64,000 nucleotides of DNA from Hyaloperonospora brassicae (GCA_947650285.1 CANTFL010001372.1:372001-436000); one strand, 5' to 3'; counted from the first letter of the stretch, positions 45,345 to 57,200 are shown. The notes: a model not told the origin generated them from the letters alone. Program-made: numbers and translations.

Positions 45345-46646
45345 ATGGCCTCGCCACCTTACGAGTCCCCGACTCTCTCTTCTTACCTCGGCATTAATGT
45401 GGAGGAGGACTATGGTAGTGATACCGATGTCCGTGGTGAAGAACGGACAATGTCCAACTCACCAGTGCAAGAGGCATCGCCTCATACTGCACCAAACCCA
45501 TTTGCCGAGCGAAGTGAGACCACCGCGTTAGAAACCCAGCATCATGCAACAGATGCAGGTGAACACATCATCACCAACCCGCTCGATGAGCAACAAGAGT
45601 TGGTAATCCAACAAGAGGAGAGCGCTCAGCGCCGTATGCAGCTTGCTGCAGACCTTGAGGGTCGTCGTGGCTATCAGTTCACGCCACTAAATGTGGAAGA
45701 GCGTATACGCCAAACGACAGGTCGTTCCCTGGCAACGTGGGCCATTGGCGCTGAGCCGACATCTTCTGATGAAGTGGCGAGCCGACAGGCACTTCGTGAG
45801 AGGTACCTGCGACCCCACTTGACGACTCTAAGTCAATACAAGTTGCGACTTGACACGCAAGCACGGGGTGCACCGGTGCCACCGATGAGGGGTATACCCA
45901 TCCTCTTATTCGCAGGCGAATCTCCGGAGGAGGAGGACAACACTTTTGTGCGCTGGGTGCACCGGAAACGTCACCTCAGCAGCATGCTAGCTGTCAGAGC
46001 AAGTGCCAATGTGGCAGATGTTCGTCTCGAACGAAAGCTTCGGTATGGCTATGCCAAGCTTAAGGCCAGAGGCCAATTGCGATTTCGCACCCGCTATGCT
46101 CCGGCTGTGTCGATGGAAGTGGGAGTTGGTCAAGCGGAACCAAAATACCCACCTGCTTCCACCACTATTGGTGGGAAGCGATATCGGTCGAAGGATGACC
46201 CCTGCCACGATGTTCAAAAACATCAACGGCGTATGGGCAATCCTGCCGAAGGGGTACCTCAAATTCCCACGAGTTCTCCGACTTTGGGTACCCTCGCCAC
46301 TTTACCAGATACTGGTATTGACCCTGACGACGACGTCGTTTCAGGAGTCGTTCCACATGGAACTGGCAGTTCCCTTGCTCATCGAGCAGCGTCGGAGGTG
46401 GTCGGTATACCGAAGGAGGATCACGAGAAGGTGCTTCTCAAGCTGAGTGGTCTCCGTGAGACGTTGGGTCAGACCCAGAGTGCGTTCGACGCAATGCGAG
46501 CCCGTGTTCGGGCGTTGGAGTTGGGCCAAGCCCGGATGGAGGCTCAGCTTGACCTCCTGATACGGATTCAGCAACCGATGGAAAAGCCAACCTACCCGGC
46601 GCAAGCGCCTCCAAGTTCACGTGGGACGGATCCCGATACGGCTTAA
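45345..46646 (+). CDS. Antisense accessory ORF of element 3 (coiled coil)
   Basis: A 433-residue uninterrupted frame running from the 3' LTR side into the sense chromodomain and pol end on the opposite strand. The N-terminal 100 residues are acidic and disordered; the centre is basic (FVRWVHRKRHLSSML, KLKARGQLRFRTR); residues about 370-415 form a leucine-heptad coiled coil (LLKLSGLRETLGQTQ, MRARVRALELGQARMEAQL). Its place and layout match the antisense ORFs A and B of elements 1 and 2, with weak sequence resemblance in the basic centre. Intact while the sense pol is broken. Function unknown. Confidence 0.6.
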   Translation: MASPPYESPTLSSYLGINVEEDYGSDTDVRGEERTMSNSPVQEASPHTAPNPFAERSETTALETQHHATDAGEHIITNPLDEQQELVIQQEESAQRRMQLAADLEGRRGYQFTPLNVEERIRQTTGRSLATWAIGAEPTSSDEVASRQALRERYLRPHLTTLSQYKLRLDTQARGAPVPPMRGIPILLFAGESPEEEDNTFVRWVHRKRHLSSMLAVRASANVADVRLERKLRYGYAKLKARGQLRFRTRYAPAVSMEVGVGQAEPKYPPASTTIGGKRYRSKDDPCHDVQKHQRRMGNPAEGVPQIPTSSPTLGTLATLPDTGIDPDDDVVSGVVPHGTGSSLAHRAASEVVGIPKEDHEKVLLKLSGLRETLGQTQSAFDAMRARVRALELGQARMEAQLDLLIRIQQPMEKPTYPAQAPPSSRGTDPDTA

Positions 46647-49600
46647 GCAGAGCAACGTAGAACACGGGGTGTGTGCGCAGTTTGCGCGGAAGGTTGAGCG
46701 TATACGCAAGTCCCTTCTTTGCGACGACCGTAAAGGGTCCAATGAAGCGCGGGCGCAACTTCGTCTTGAAGACGGCGGATACTACATTTGTAGGTAGGTT
46801 TTTAGCATTGAGTAGAACTTGGTCTCCGACCTTATAACGTTCAATACAACCTCTGCCTTTGGCATCTGCTTGTTCCTTCTGCTTATCTTGGCTATCAGCC
46901 AGTGCGTCACGCACATGTCGTAAGACATTCAATCGCGTTGCGAGAAACTCGCTTACCTGTTTTTGAACATTAGCAGGGCTGATATCAGCAAGCCGATCGA
47001 CTACTCCTCCCCCACCAAGCCCTGAACCACGTAGTGGTAGCGTTAACGGAACGCGAGGGTGTGTGAGACCGTTCACGTAGAACGGGGTGTAGCCGGTGGA
47101 GGCATGCACAGCGTTATTCAACGCAAATCCAACGACAGGGAGCATCGAGCTCCAACGCTTAGGTGTTTCAGCGCAAACGCTGCGCAAGATGTCACCAATG
47201 ACACGATTAACGCGCTCCGTTTGACCATCGGTCTGCGGATGATCCGCTGTGGACGTGTCCAAACGTGTGCCGAGCACCTTGAAGATGGACTTTCAAAACT
47301 TCCCAGTGAAGCGAGGATCTCTATCAGAGACAATTGCCAACGGCAGACCGTGTTGTCGAAACACGCGATCGATAAACAGCGTCGCTGTACCTTCACCATC
47401 AATGGTGTCTGGCACCGCCGTTAAATGAGCCATCTTGCTCAAACGGTCAACAAAGACCACAATACCCGTATTTCTATACGAATACTTCGGTAAACCGAAC
47501 AGGAAGTCCATACTGATGGACTCCCAACACCCTTTGGGTATAGGCAAACTAGCCAGCGGCGCTGCCGCATGTGGTGAGGGTTTCACCCGTTGACACGTTT
47601 CACACGTACGCACATGGGTGCTCACCCATTTGTATAGTTTGGGCCACCAATAGCATTGGCTCACAGAACTGTAGGTCTTTTCAAGACCGAGATGACCACT
47701 CAACGCAGTATCATGTGCCCTATTAAGGATCCGATACTTCAACCCCTCATCATGAGGTACAACGATGCGAGGGTATCCTCCACATCCGTGCTATAGCACA
47801 ACAGGCCTTGATCGATGGAATATCGATGTAACCTCGCACGTAACCGTGCCGACAATGTAATGTCTGAGTCGTTAAACTTCTCGCTCCGTAGAGCACGTAG
47901 CAGGGCTACACAATGTTCATCCTTGACATGTGCCGTGCGGATTAGGTCAGTGACCGGTGACGACAGAGTCGTAACATGAGCAAGCTCATAGTCAGGCCTG
48001 CGTGACAACGCATCCTTTATAGCATTTTGCTTGCCCGGCTTATACTTCACCTCGAAGTTGTACTCGGCAAAGAAGGAAAGCCAACGAGCCATTCTCTGAG
48101 AGAGGTGAGGCGACTGGGTTGCAGTGCGTAGTGACGCATGATCTGTATAGATCACAAAAGGCTTAGATCCAAGAAGATGAACTCTGAATTTGACGAGAGC
48201 ATACTTCATTGCAAGTAGCTCTTTGTCATCAACAGGATAATTCTTTTCTGCAGCCTTCAGATGGCGAGACTCAAACGCAATAACGCGCTCTCGTCCATCA
48301 GAATCTGTTTGTAACTGAGCACTGCCGATGGCGAAGTCAGATGCGTCACAGATGACACTGAAAGGTCGATCAGGATCAGGCAAAGACAAGATTGGCGCAT
48401 GAAGGAGACTTTCCTTTACTGCTTGAAAGCATCATGTTCGGTGCTAGTCCAGCACCATTCCACATCCGTTTTAAGGAGATTGAATAATGGTCGAGCCATA
48501 TCTGCGTAACTCGCACTGTACTTGTGCAAGTAATTGGAAAGGCCAAGCCACTTACGTAATTCCTTTTGGTTCTTTGGAACCGGCCAATCAACTATGGCTT
48601 TTACCTTAGATAAATCCGCTCGAAGGTATCGCTTACCAATAAAGCACCCTTAAAAGGGAATCACTGCTGCCCCACAGATGCACTTAGACGCGTTGGCGTA
48701 CAATTTATTCGTGTGCATTTACTCGAGCACCGCTTGTAAATGGTCGATGTGATTATCCACATCTGACCGACCGTTCATAGCACGACTATGGACAAAGATG
48801 TCATCAAAGTACGTCTGTGTATAACCTCTGTGAGGTCTAAACAATTGTGTCACAAGACGGTTGAATGTAGCCGGGGCATTTGATAGCCCTTGCGGCATAA
48901 CGAGCCACTCCCAGAGCAAACCTCTTGGAGTGCTGACCGCTGTCAGCGGAATATCGCTTTCTCGCATGAGAAGCTGGTAATAACCATCGACTAAGTCGAG
49001 CGCACTTTACATTGTACATCCCACCATATTGTTCTGAAGAACATCCTTCCTCGGAATTGGTGTCTGAGCCGGGATGGTGGCCGCATTAAGCTTATTGTAA
49101 GCATGAACAATGCGCCACTTCCCGTTGGGCTTTTTGACACAGAAGGTCGGTGTGGAATGGGGAGATTTGCTCTCACGAACCATCCCCGCCGCGTGCTTTG
49201 CACGAAAGAAGTCGTCTATGACGTCACACTGTTCCTTGGGTAAAGGTTACTGCCGTGTTACGCAGTATTTAGTTCCAGGAAACAAGTCAATTTCATGACG
49301 CACACCTCTATCAGGAGGTTAGACGGACGGTGGGTTTTGACACACCACGTCTTGAAACTCCTTTACCAAAGGATAAAACGGATCAAGAGGATCCTTAAGG
49401 ATCGAGGATCCACTACGGGCATCCAATGCCGCCTTTGTTTCCTCAAGGACAGACTCGTCCAATAACGAGGATGAGTTCAACTCAATATCAGGACGAATGA
49501 CCACTAACTCGGATAATTCTCCGGCCTGCAAGGCTTGGCTAAATTCGCCGTCAGACATCTCGTCTAGCTCAAAGATTTTATCCACGGATGGAAGAGTCTC

Positions 49601-50921
49601 AAGACTAATGTTGCCATCGATCTGTCCAGTCAATCCATTGACAAGTGTATACATTGTATTATTACTATTATCACTTCGTGACTTCTTAAACGTTGGGCGC
49701 TTAACAGTCACCACCCTACGCTTCGATTGTTTCCTCAAAGAAACCTTACGCCTCTTAGAGGCCGGGACAGCAAAGTCCCCATGGTTGCTATTCATCTTAG
49801 CACACTCTATACGAGAGCTCATGTCTTGAGCGACATCTGGTGAAGTGTTACGTAACTCGAACACTTCACATAGTGGATTTACACGTACCACTTCACGTAC
49901 ATTATTCGGGCCTAGCCCTAAACACTCTGGCTTCTCGCCAACAATGTCATTACCGACATTCAGTGAGGTGCCACCTCGGCCGCCCTCACTCTGTGTAATT
50001 TCACGTGCCACCGCACTTATAGCATTGGGGCCTAGCCCTGAACACTCTGGCTTCTAGCCATCAATGTCATTACCGACATTCAGTGAGGTGCCACCTCGGC
50101 CGTCCTCACTCTGTGTATTTTCACGTTCCACCGCACTTACATCAGAGGAATTACATTCTTGATGTTTCGGCCCTAGGCCAACCATGCTTGACGCATGCAG
50201 TGACTCAGTATCACAACGAGTATCACTCAACGGAGTATAACTCTCTCCAAACGCGTTAGAAGAGCTCCGCTCAATATTTATGTCATCGACATTCGATTAA
50301 ATAACTCTGACATACCAATGTCCAGCACATTGACATCTTCCGTCAATGGCTCGCGCCAATTGCGCTTTGTTGCCTAGCAAAGGTGGGTTCATGACTCTCC
50401 AAAGCTTCGCTAGGAACATGGCGCGTGGCGCCTAAGGTCTTAGTACTCCAATCAATCCATGGCTCATGGTCTTCAAACCAAGCCATACCCAGGATGAGAT
50501 CATATCTCGAATCCAAATCGAGGACGAGACAACGTTCAATGCTGTCAAAGTCCAAAAACTTCACACCTAAGTTCAACGGAACTTTAGGCACCGTGACGCG
50601 ACTACCAGTTGCTAAACGAACGGTGATCGAATCACCTTCGTGCGCTTTGAGCTCTTCAGCGTATCGCTGACTTCCCTCAAGGGAACGACGTCGAGCATAG
50701 TTACATGATGCTCCTGAATCGATTAAAATCGACCACGGCTTCTCAAAGCCTTTTACTGTCGCCTCGGCGACTAACAAGCCAGGCTTGTATCCACGCTCTG
50801 TGCTGGCTGGCACAGCGCTAAGTGGGGCTAAGCCCTGTTTCACTTTATCTCGTAGAGATGTGACAGAACTTAGTTCTACCCCAGTAGGGCGCCCCGCGCC
50901 TACTGGGTGTCGACGTTTCCC
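46165..50921 (-). pseudogene. pol of element 3 (protease to chromodomain)
   Basis: Reading right to left: protease ILIDSGASCNYARRRS (about 50700); a long linker (50011-49319); reverse transcriptase in pieces with QTYFDDIFVHSRA near 48800; RNase H FSVICDASDFAIGSAQ (48389-47739); integrase zinc region (HDTALSGHLGLEKTY, CETCQR) and core (MDFLFG, SDRDPRF, HPQTDGQTERVNR) spanning 47742-47050; GPFTVV module; stop TGA at 46440; then in the same frame the chromodomain YLVKWRGYPKSENSWE (46300 region). Frame breaks occur between protease and linker, in the reverse transcriptase, and between integrase halves near 47290. Confidence 0.88.
50881..50921 (-). promoter_or_regulatory. -1 frameshift signal at gag/pol junction, element 3
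   Basis: Slippery heptamer G GGA AAC (minus strand 50921-50915) sits in register with gag codons, followed by an 8-nt spacer and an 8-bp perfect stem CCAGTAGG/CCTACTGG (50906-50899 with 50888-50881) that contains the gag stop at 50902-50900. Pol is open in the -1 frame through this point. Confidence 0.75.
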
Positions 50922-51933
50922 CGTGCCATACCAGGTTTCTGGTTGAGGCTGGGGTTTCGATTCATAGGAGTCGGTTGTTGCTTACGCAAATGACAAGTGG
51001 GACGCAAGTGTTTAGTGCTTCCGCACATGTAACAGCGTCTCACATCCTGTCTTTGCTCTGCAACATGAAGCTCCGCTTCACCTTCATCTACAGCATGGCT
51101 GAGATCCATCGGTTCTGGCTTACAGTAAGCCGAAGTCATCGCAGAGGCCGCCCTCGCAAAGCTTGGGTTGTACCCATTCCAACCAAGTCTGGCCGACTTG
51201 AAGTTGTGCTCAGCATTTTGAGCGACGCTCACAGCTTCCTCAAAAGTAGAGGAATGAACCCGAAAAACCTCGGTTCTGGCCACGCCAGTGCGGAGACCTT
51301 CCATGAAGACTGTCACGTAGACAGTCTCAGGGAGAGGGTCAGACTGCATAGCAGCCATTAGAGTTCTCAACTCTTGGACATAGTCCGTTATCTCGCTCTT
51401 ACCCTGACGGGTTGAAAAGAAGCGTGATCGCACGCGATATGCCTGGTTAGGCGGCGAGAAAACTCGCATGAGGTCTAACTTGAGCGATTCCCACGTGGGA
51501 AATGCCAAATTGACCGACGTGCCACACGTCAAAGCCCACTCTCTAGCTCTACCATCGAGCTTAGAGATGGCCAAAGAGACCCGCTGGTTCTCTAGTGAGA
51601 TGAGACCAGAGTCCATGGCCATCTCAATCTTACGGATCCAGAGGGTCAAGTTTCCCCCTCCTTCCCGGAGTAAAGTTTAACGTCCACCCGAAGGGGACGA
51701 GGCTTAGCCTCTTCTGGTGGCATAGCCACGTAGCGTGTCGGCATAGCCGACGCTACTTGGTTTTGAACCTGGCCCAACAGGGCCGTTTCATACTGCATAA
51801 AGGCCTCGACTCGTCCGTTGAGCACATCGGGACCCTGTGCAGCTAGAAACTCCACATACTCTAGGCCTACGGCCGCGGTCAGCTTATCAAGCGCGACCTT
51901 TTGATCCTCAGAGAGGGGTGCGGATTGCTCCAT
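50900..51933 (-). pseudogene. gag of element 3 (one frameshift)
   Basis: Capsid/nucleocapsid frame opening MEQSAPLSEDQK, with the capsid motif LAISKLDGRAREWALT, and a CCHC zinc knuckle CYMCGSTKHLRPTC (C-x2-C-x4-H-x4-C). A single-base-type frame break occurs near 51648 (VKLYSGKEGE on one side, LWIRKIEMAMD on the other). Confidence 0.9.
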
Positions 51934-51991
51934 CCTCGCCGAGGATCAGTCGTTACCGACTCAGGTGTAGATTGACTACAATGCTACCAAG

Positions 51992-52464
51992 TGTAGCGGA
52001 GCTACACAGCTCCTTAAGTCAGAGGAAGACTTAACGCTCTTACGAGCAACTTTGGTTCTACGAACCCGACTCAGAGAGTCAACAAGCTCAGAGAGCTCAC
52101 GGTCCCTGTTCCAGGGGGACCAAACGATTCAAATGAATAACAGCTCAGAGTGCTCAAGAGTAGCTACCTTTACAGGCGTTGCTAGCTCTTCCGATCAAGA
52201 CGCCTCGTAAGGCACGTGTATTATGTTGATCAAAATGGGAACTGAATTTTATTTCTTCATTTAACCTAAAAGAACACCTTAGAACAACGTATTTAACATG
52301 CCCTAAATAACCTCTTAAAAGATCTTGCAATCAATTGATGACAGACACCAGTCTTCAACAATTGATACGCTCACTGTGTTCTAATATTACCTTATAGGGT
52401 ACCCCCCTCTCGTGTGTGCACCACACCTATCGTCGGCTACCAGCCGACGTGTAACCCCGTTACA
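51992..52464 (-). repeat. 5' LTR of element 3
   Basis: 473 bp; partner of 44763-45237. Followed on the outside by the TCAAT target duplication (52465-52469). Confidence 0.93.
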
Positions 52465-52469
52465 TCAAT

Positions 52470-52699
52470 CATATAATGGTCAGGGCCCAATAATGCTTCA
52501 TGCACGGCTAAAAGACTTCACTACGCTTAAGACCTACACCAGTCAAGCATGCCCATGAGTATGCAGCCTAGGCTGTACCGACTCGCTACATCCTGACGCC
52601 CGATGAAGAGCCTAAGGCTCGGCCGCTCATTATAAGCGTAAAGACTTTCGAGGGGAAAAAAGACGATATCTCCTACTATTTGACCCGAGAAGCTGAAAT
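52470..52699 (+). pseudogene. Continuation of the older Gypsy gag, cut by elements 3 and 2
   Basis: After a stop the frame reads YILTPDEEPKARPLIISVKTF then EGKKDDISYYLTREAE, a typical Gypsy gag capsid start. It is bounded on the left by element 3 and on the right by the 5' LTR of element 2. Confidence 0.6.
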
Positions 52700-53090
52700 T
52701 GTAACGGGGCAGCCCGTTACATGGAAATTGTCACTTTAAGGAAAGTGACAATAAAAATATGAAGTTGAATATACTTTAAACACTATCACCGAACGTGTAA
52801 TATTGAAGGGTCGACCAAAGAGTCTGTTCATTGGTTGATATCTTGATGATATCAACCCACCAATCGCCGCAAGACGCGCGCAATGAGTGGTGACGAAACG
52901 TCACCATACACTCAGTTATATTAGCATAATTAAGTCAGGTTAAACAAAGAGACAGTAGCAAAAATACTTAAATATATTAATACAACAGCTCTGCTTTTTC
53001 CTCACCTACGCTTCCTCGTTCGCCTCGTGTACGTCTGTCGGGGCACCCAAGCCCTTGCGTTAAGTTCACGCAAGGGTGTGCCCCGTTACA
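52700..53090 (+). repeat. 5' LTR of element 2
   Basis: 391 bp, TGTAACGGGG to CCCCGTTACA. Shares diagnostic variants (GAAGGGTCGACCAAA, CTTGATGATATCAAC) with the 3' LTR of element 1 rather than its own 3' LTR. Confidence 0.92.
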
Positions 53091-53134
53091 CCTGGTAGCA
53101 CTTTGTAGTCCTTCTAAGGACCACAACATCCAAC

Positions 53135-54256
53135 ATGAACATGTTGGATGATGAAGAGACCTTTCACGCCACGCGTGAAGGGTTTACCCATTTGAGTGAC
53201 ATCGAATGGGGTGCGGTAGAACGAATGAGTTCTACCGTAGGCGAGTTCGCCATTAGCGCCATGTTGGAGTCTCTAGACAGAGACCAACAACATGCCGCTA
53301 TAGCCAAGTTCATCCAAAGTGAAATTGTCGCCGAAAGGGAGAAAGTAGCCTTGCTTCACCAGCAAGGCTCTCAACAGGCCGAGCTGTTGAGACAGCAGCA
53401 ATTCCATGCTGCTGTGGGCGGGACGGCGCATGCGCGTCGTCCCGAGGTCATGAAGGTTGACATCTCCAAGTATAGTGGAGTCCCGGAGGACTCCCTGTTA
53501 CTATGGTTTGTCGAAATCGACAGAGCCTTAAGGGCTCGTCGCGTCGAAGATGAGCAAATGAAACTCACATTTGCTCAGACCCACTTGGCAGGGCGTGCCA
53601 AAACTTGGTCCCTGGGACTCGAGAGTAGCGTCCCACATGTGTTTAGGTCGCTAGATGACTTCAAGTCCCGGCTCAGACAAACGTTTGAGCCGCCACGAGC
53701 TGAGTTCAGGGCTCGTTCAGAGCTCCTGAAACTCAAGCAGGGTAAGCGTGATGTGCACGCTTACGCACAACATATACGACTCCTTGCGAGTAGTATGACT
53801 GCTAACCCAGTTCATGAACACACGTTGATTACGGTGTTTATGCAAGGGCTCGCAGAAGGGCCCGTCAGGAGCCACCTGTTCCGCCTTGAGCTGAATACGC
53901 TGGAAGAAGCGATATCAGCAGCGGAACAGGAAGACTTTAGCATGAGACAGGCTCATACTAGCTCAAACTCTTACCGTCCACCGAGACGACAAGAGATCGG
54001 AGTTTCAGAACCAATGGACCTCTGCTATGTTGAGGGCGAGAGACCTCGCTCTACAAACAACCAGCGATTGCAGAGGTGCAATCGCTGTCAGAAGTTAGGG
54101 CACTACGCATATGAGTGTAGTGCCCCACGCCCAGTACCAAACAGTACTGAGCGAAATGGACGACCATTTTCCAGAAAGGGCAACGGGCGTGGGTCCAGCG
54201 CTGTTGCGAAGCCGCAACAGCGAGACGGACCATCAAAAAATGGTCGGGGTCAGTAG
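53135..54256 (+). CDS. gag of element 2 (intact)
   Basis: A 373-residue retrotransposon structural protein. The N-terminal half is helical; capsid motifs include LTFAQTHLAGRAKTWSLGL and LLKLKQGKRDVHAYAQ; a CCHC knuckle CNRCQKLGHYAYEC lies near residue 315, then a basic Gly/Arg tail. It ends at TAG 54254-54256, inside a frameshift-signal stem. The frame is complete, the best preserved gene in the three elements, and could still make particles or act in trans. Confidence 0.92.
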   Translation: MNMLDDEETFHATREGFTHLSDIEWGAVERMSSTVGEFAISAMLESLDRDQQHAAIAKFIQSEIVAEREKVALLHQQGSQQAELLRQQQFHAAVGGTAHARRPEVMKVDISKYSGVPEDSLLLWFVEIDRALRARRVEDEQMKLTFAQTHLAGRAKTWSLGLESSVPHVFRSLDDFKSRLRQTFEPPRAEFRARSELLKLKQGKRDVHAYAQHIRLLASSMTANPVHEHTLITVFMQGLAEGPVRSHLFRLELNTLEEAISAAEQEDFSMRQAHTSSNSYRPPRRQEIGVSEPMDLCYVEGERPRSTNNQRLQRCNRCQKLGHYAYECSAPRPVPNSTERNGRPFSRKGNGRGSSAVAKPQQRDGPSKNGRGQ

Positions 54257-54274
54257 GGGCGGAGCGCCCTACTG
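54235..54274 (+). promoter_or_regulatory. -1 frameshift signal at gag/pol junction, element 2
   Basis: Heptamer A AAA AAT (54235-54241) lies in register with gag codons (tcA AAA AAT), then a 9-nt spacer and an 8-bp perfect stem CAGTAGGG/CCCTACTG (54251-54258 and 54267-54274) containing the gag TAG. The -1 frame is open upstream and downstream and leads into the protease. The same sequence is present in element 1 at 33609-33648. Confidence 0.75.
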
Positions 54275-57200
54275 ATCCAGCAACCTCAAGAGAAATTGCA
54301 AATCTCTTGACGAAAGTTGCTCCAGACACACAATCATTGTGTGTCTCTGCACCTGGTGATGACGTTTCGCTCATCACCTTGAATTTGGAAGCGTCAAATG
54401 ATTTGTCGCTTCGTGCCCTAGTAGACTGTGGGGCGTCGAACAACTTTGTTCGATGCCAGTCACTAGAGGGTCGTAGGCTCAAGTTCGTTGAGCGCGACAT
54501 TCCCCTCACAAGGATGACGGTGCGCCTTGCAACAGGCGCATCGATTACCGTTAGGAAACGTGTAGTAGGAATCCACTACACGTTAGAGGGCAAACAGTAC
54601 GATGATGACTTCATCGTACTAGATCTGGATGGCAAATTTGATGTCATCCTGGGATTACCTTGACTCAGAAAGTACGAGCCAAGGGTGAGCTGGAAGCATC
54701 GATCCGTGAAGATGCCTGCCACTTGTTCATCAGATGGCCATCTGATGAACATCTTGGAGCGTCCACAAGCGTGTGGATGTTCTGCGAGTGAGTGCGATGG
54801 CCTCACTTGCGGTAAGGTCGTTAGCACGACTGCACAAGATCACAGTGTAGTTGATCACTACACTGTGGAGCAAGCTCCCGGTTGGTGTACAGAAGTACAG
54901 GCTGCGCCGAAGGTACACCACTCGAATAAGTCGAGTGGACCGGGACATGGATACATGCCTAGCGGGCAGCATCTTAGACAGAAGAAACCTGTTGCCCCCA
55001 AAGGGCAACATGAAAATCCTAGGTCGACTGGAGAGTAGACCGTAGAGGATCGGTCCCTGACTGTGGTTGCACAGCCACAGTCAGAAGACGTCGAGGGAAT
55101 AAGTCCCCACGTACTTGAGGAAGGAATTCCTCAAGAGTCACTTGCTGAAGGATTAGGCCTTCATCAACCTGTGGAAAGAAGTTCCCAGGAAGTAACCGAG
55201 ACGTTGAACTTCTTGGTTAATGACGGATCAAGTGTAGGCGCTTATACGCTTGATCTGATTGTGCCTCCGAAGTTAACTTCGGAAATAACTCAGTTGCCAA
55301 CGCTAGAACCGAAGCGGTTCTTGCGTGATCTGCGTAGTGGCAAAGTCAAGCAGATCTGCATTATCGTCACAGAGGATGAGTATGTGGCCGATATTCGGTC
55401 GGCAACAGTATTTGCTGAGAACGAACGAGTTCTCAGCAGGTCATCGATGGACGAAAGTGTCCTCGATGAGAAGACTCGAAAGGAGCGATACGCGTCCCAA
55501 TCATGGGAGTCACTTCAGGCAAATCCTTTGTATAAGGATTTGATCGAATTCTGGGATGTGTTCCCTGAATCCGTACCTTGCGAGTTGCCTAAGGACAAAG
55601 GCACTCGACACAAGATCGAGGTCAAACCGGACTCGAAGTACTGTGTCATGAAGCAGTGGCCACTACCTCGTGAACAAGTACTAGCGATCGACAAGTTCTT
55701 TGCCGATCGCTTAGCAGCGGGCCATGTGAGGGAATCAACATCCCCTCACAGCTCTCCGGCCTTCTGTGTGCGAAAGGCCACAGGAGGGTGGCGGATAGTG
55801 CACGCATTCAACAAATTGAATGCTGCAACGGTACCGGCTCAGACGCCGATACCGAGGAAGGACGTAATCATAGATGGTAGGTCAAAGAGTACCATCTTTT
55901 CGTCCATGGATCTGATGGATGGGTTCTATCAGATCCTTATGCGTGAACGGTACATCCCGTTCACGGCAGTGAGTACCCCCAGCGGGATGCTGTGGGAGTG
56001 GCTAGTTATGCCACAGGGGCTGAGCAATACCCCTGAAACATTCAACAGATGTGTCACAAATCTGTTGAGACCGGTGCGAGACTTCGCACCGAGTTACTTC
56101 GACAATGTGTTCGTCCATAGCCGGGCTATGGACGGAAAGACGGACGTTGAAGTTCACAGAGCTCACGTTCGTCAGGTTCTTCAACTTATGCGCAAGCATA
56201 AGTTGTACGCCAACCTCAAGAAGTGTATATTCGCGGCTAGCGAAATACCACTTCTTGGGTGTATCGTGGTAAAAACACGGCGTACGCCCTGATCCCGAAA
56301 AGATCAAGGCGATCACCGACTGGCCAGTGCCAGTCGATATCAAGGGACTAAGGAAGATCCTTGGACTAGCGGCGTACTTTCACAAGTACTCGCGCAACTA
56401 CGCCGAGATGACTATTCATCTTTCTTGCTTGATCAAGAAAAATGTCAAATGGTCATGGAACGCCGAGTGCCAGCGTTCCTTCGAAGGTATCAAGCAAAGC
56501 TTGATGCAATCGCCGATATTGGCGACTGCAAATCAGGACAGACCATTTCATGTGGTCTGTGACGCCAGCGATTTTGCAATCGGCTGTGCGTTAATGCAGA
56601 TCGATGCAGATAGCGCGGAGCGCGTCATCTGTTATCAGTCGCGTCAGATGCAACAAGATGAACGCAATTACCTAGTGCATGACAAGGAACTCCTTGCCAT
56701 GAAGTACGCACTGGCTAAGGTTCGCGTCTATCTCTTGGGAGATAGACCGTTTGTTGTCTATACAAACGATGCGTCAATACGCACGGCCGTAAACAGCCCA
56801 CACCTCTCGCAAAGGATGGCGAGGTGGCTGTCTTTCTTCGCGGAGTATAACTTCTCCGTGGAGTATAAACCAGGACGACTCAATGTCGTCGCTGATGCGC
56901 TTTCGCGCCGGCCCGATTTCGAGCAGGACGCACAATTCAACAGTGAGGATAAGCCCACTGTTGCGACACTGGCAGTCAGTGTCCCGTCGTCAAGTTTACT
57001 TGACGACGTACGAAAGGCATACGCGGAAGATAAGGATCTTCTGCGATTGATGGATCATCTGGTGAATCTATCCAGTAAATCCATGAGGAATTTACCGGCT
57101 TTGTACCGATCCTCATCGGATCGGTATAGTACACGCAACGGATTGCTGTACTATACAGCTGTTGCCGACGACACGCCTCGTGTTGTCGTACCCGCTCATC

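Larger units (their letters stand above)
44763..52464 (-). mobile_element. Ty3/Gypsy chromovirus, element 3 (inactive), with target duplication
   Basis: LTRs 51992-52464 (5' for this element) and 44763-45237 (3') are nearly identical, and the element is flanked by a perfect 5-bp direct duplication TCAAT (44758-44762 and 52465-52469). A primer-binding site TGGTAGCA lies just inside the 5' LTR (minus strand, about 51989), like elements 1 and 2, and a purine tract GGTGGGGGAGGG precedes the 3' LTR (45238-45249). It encodes gag, pol and a long antisense ORF. Several frame breaks make it non-autonomous. Confidence 0.93.
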
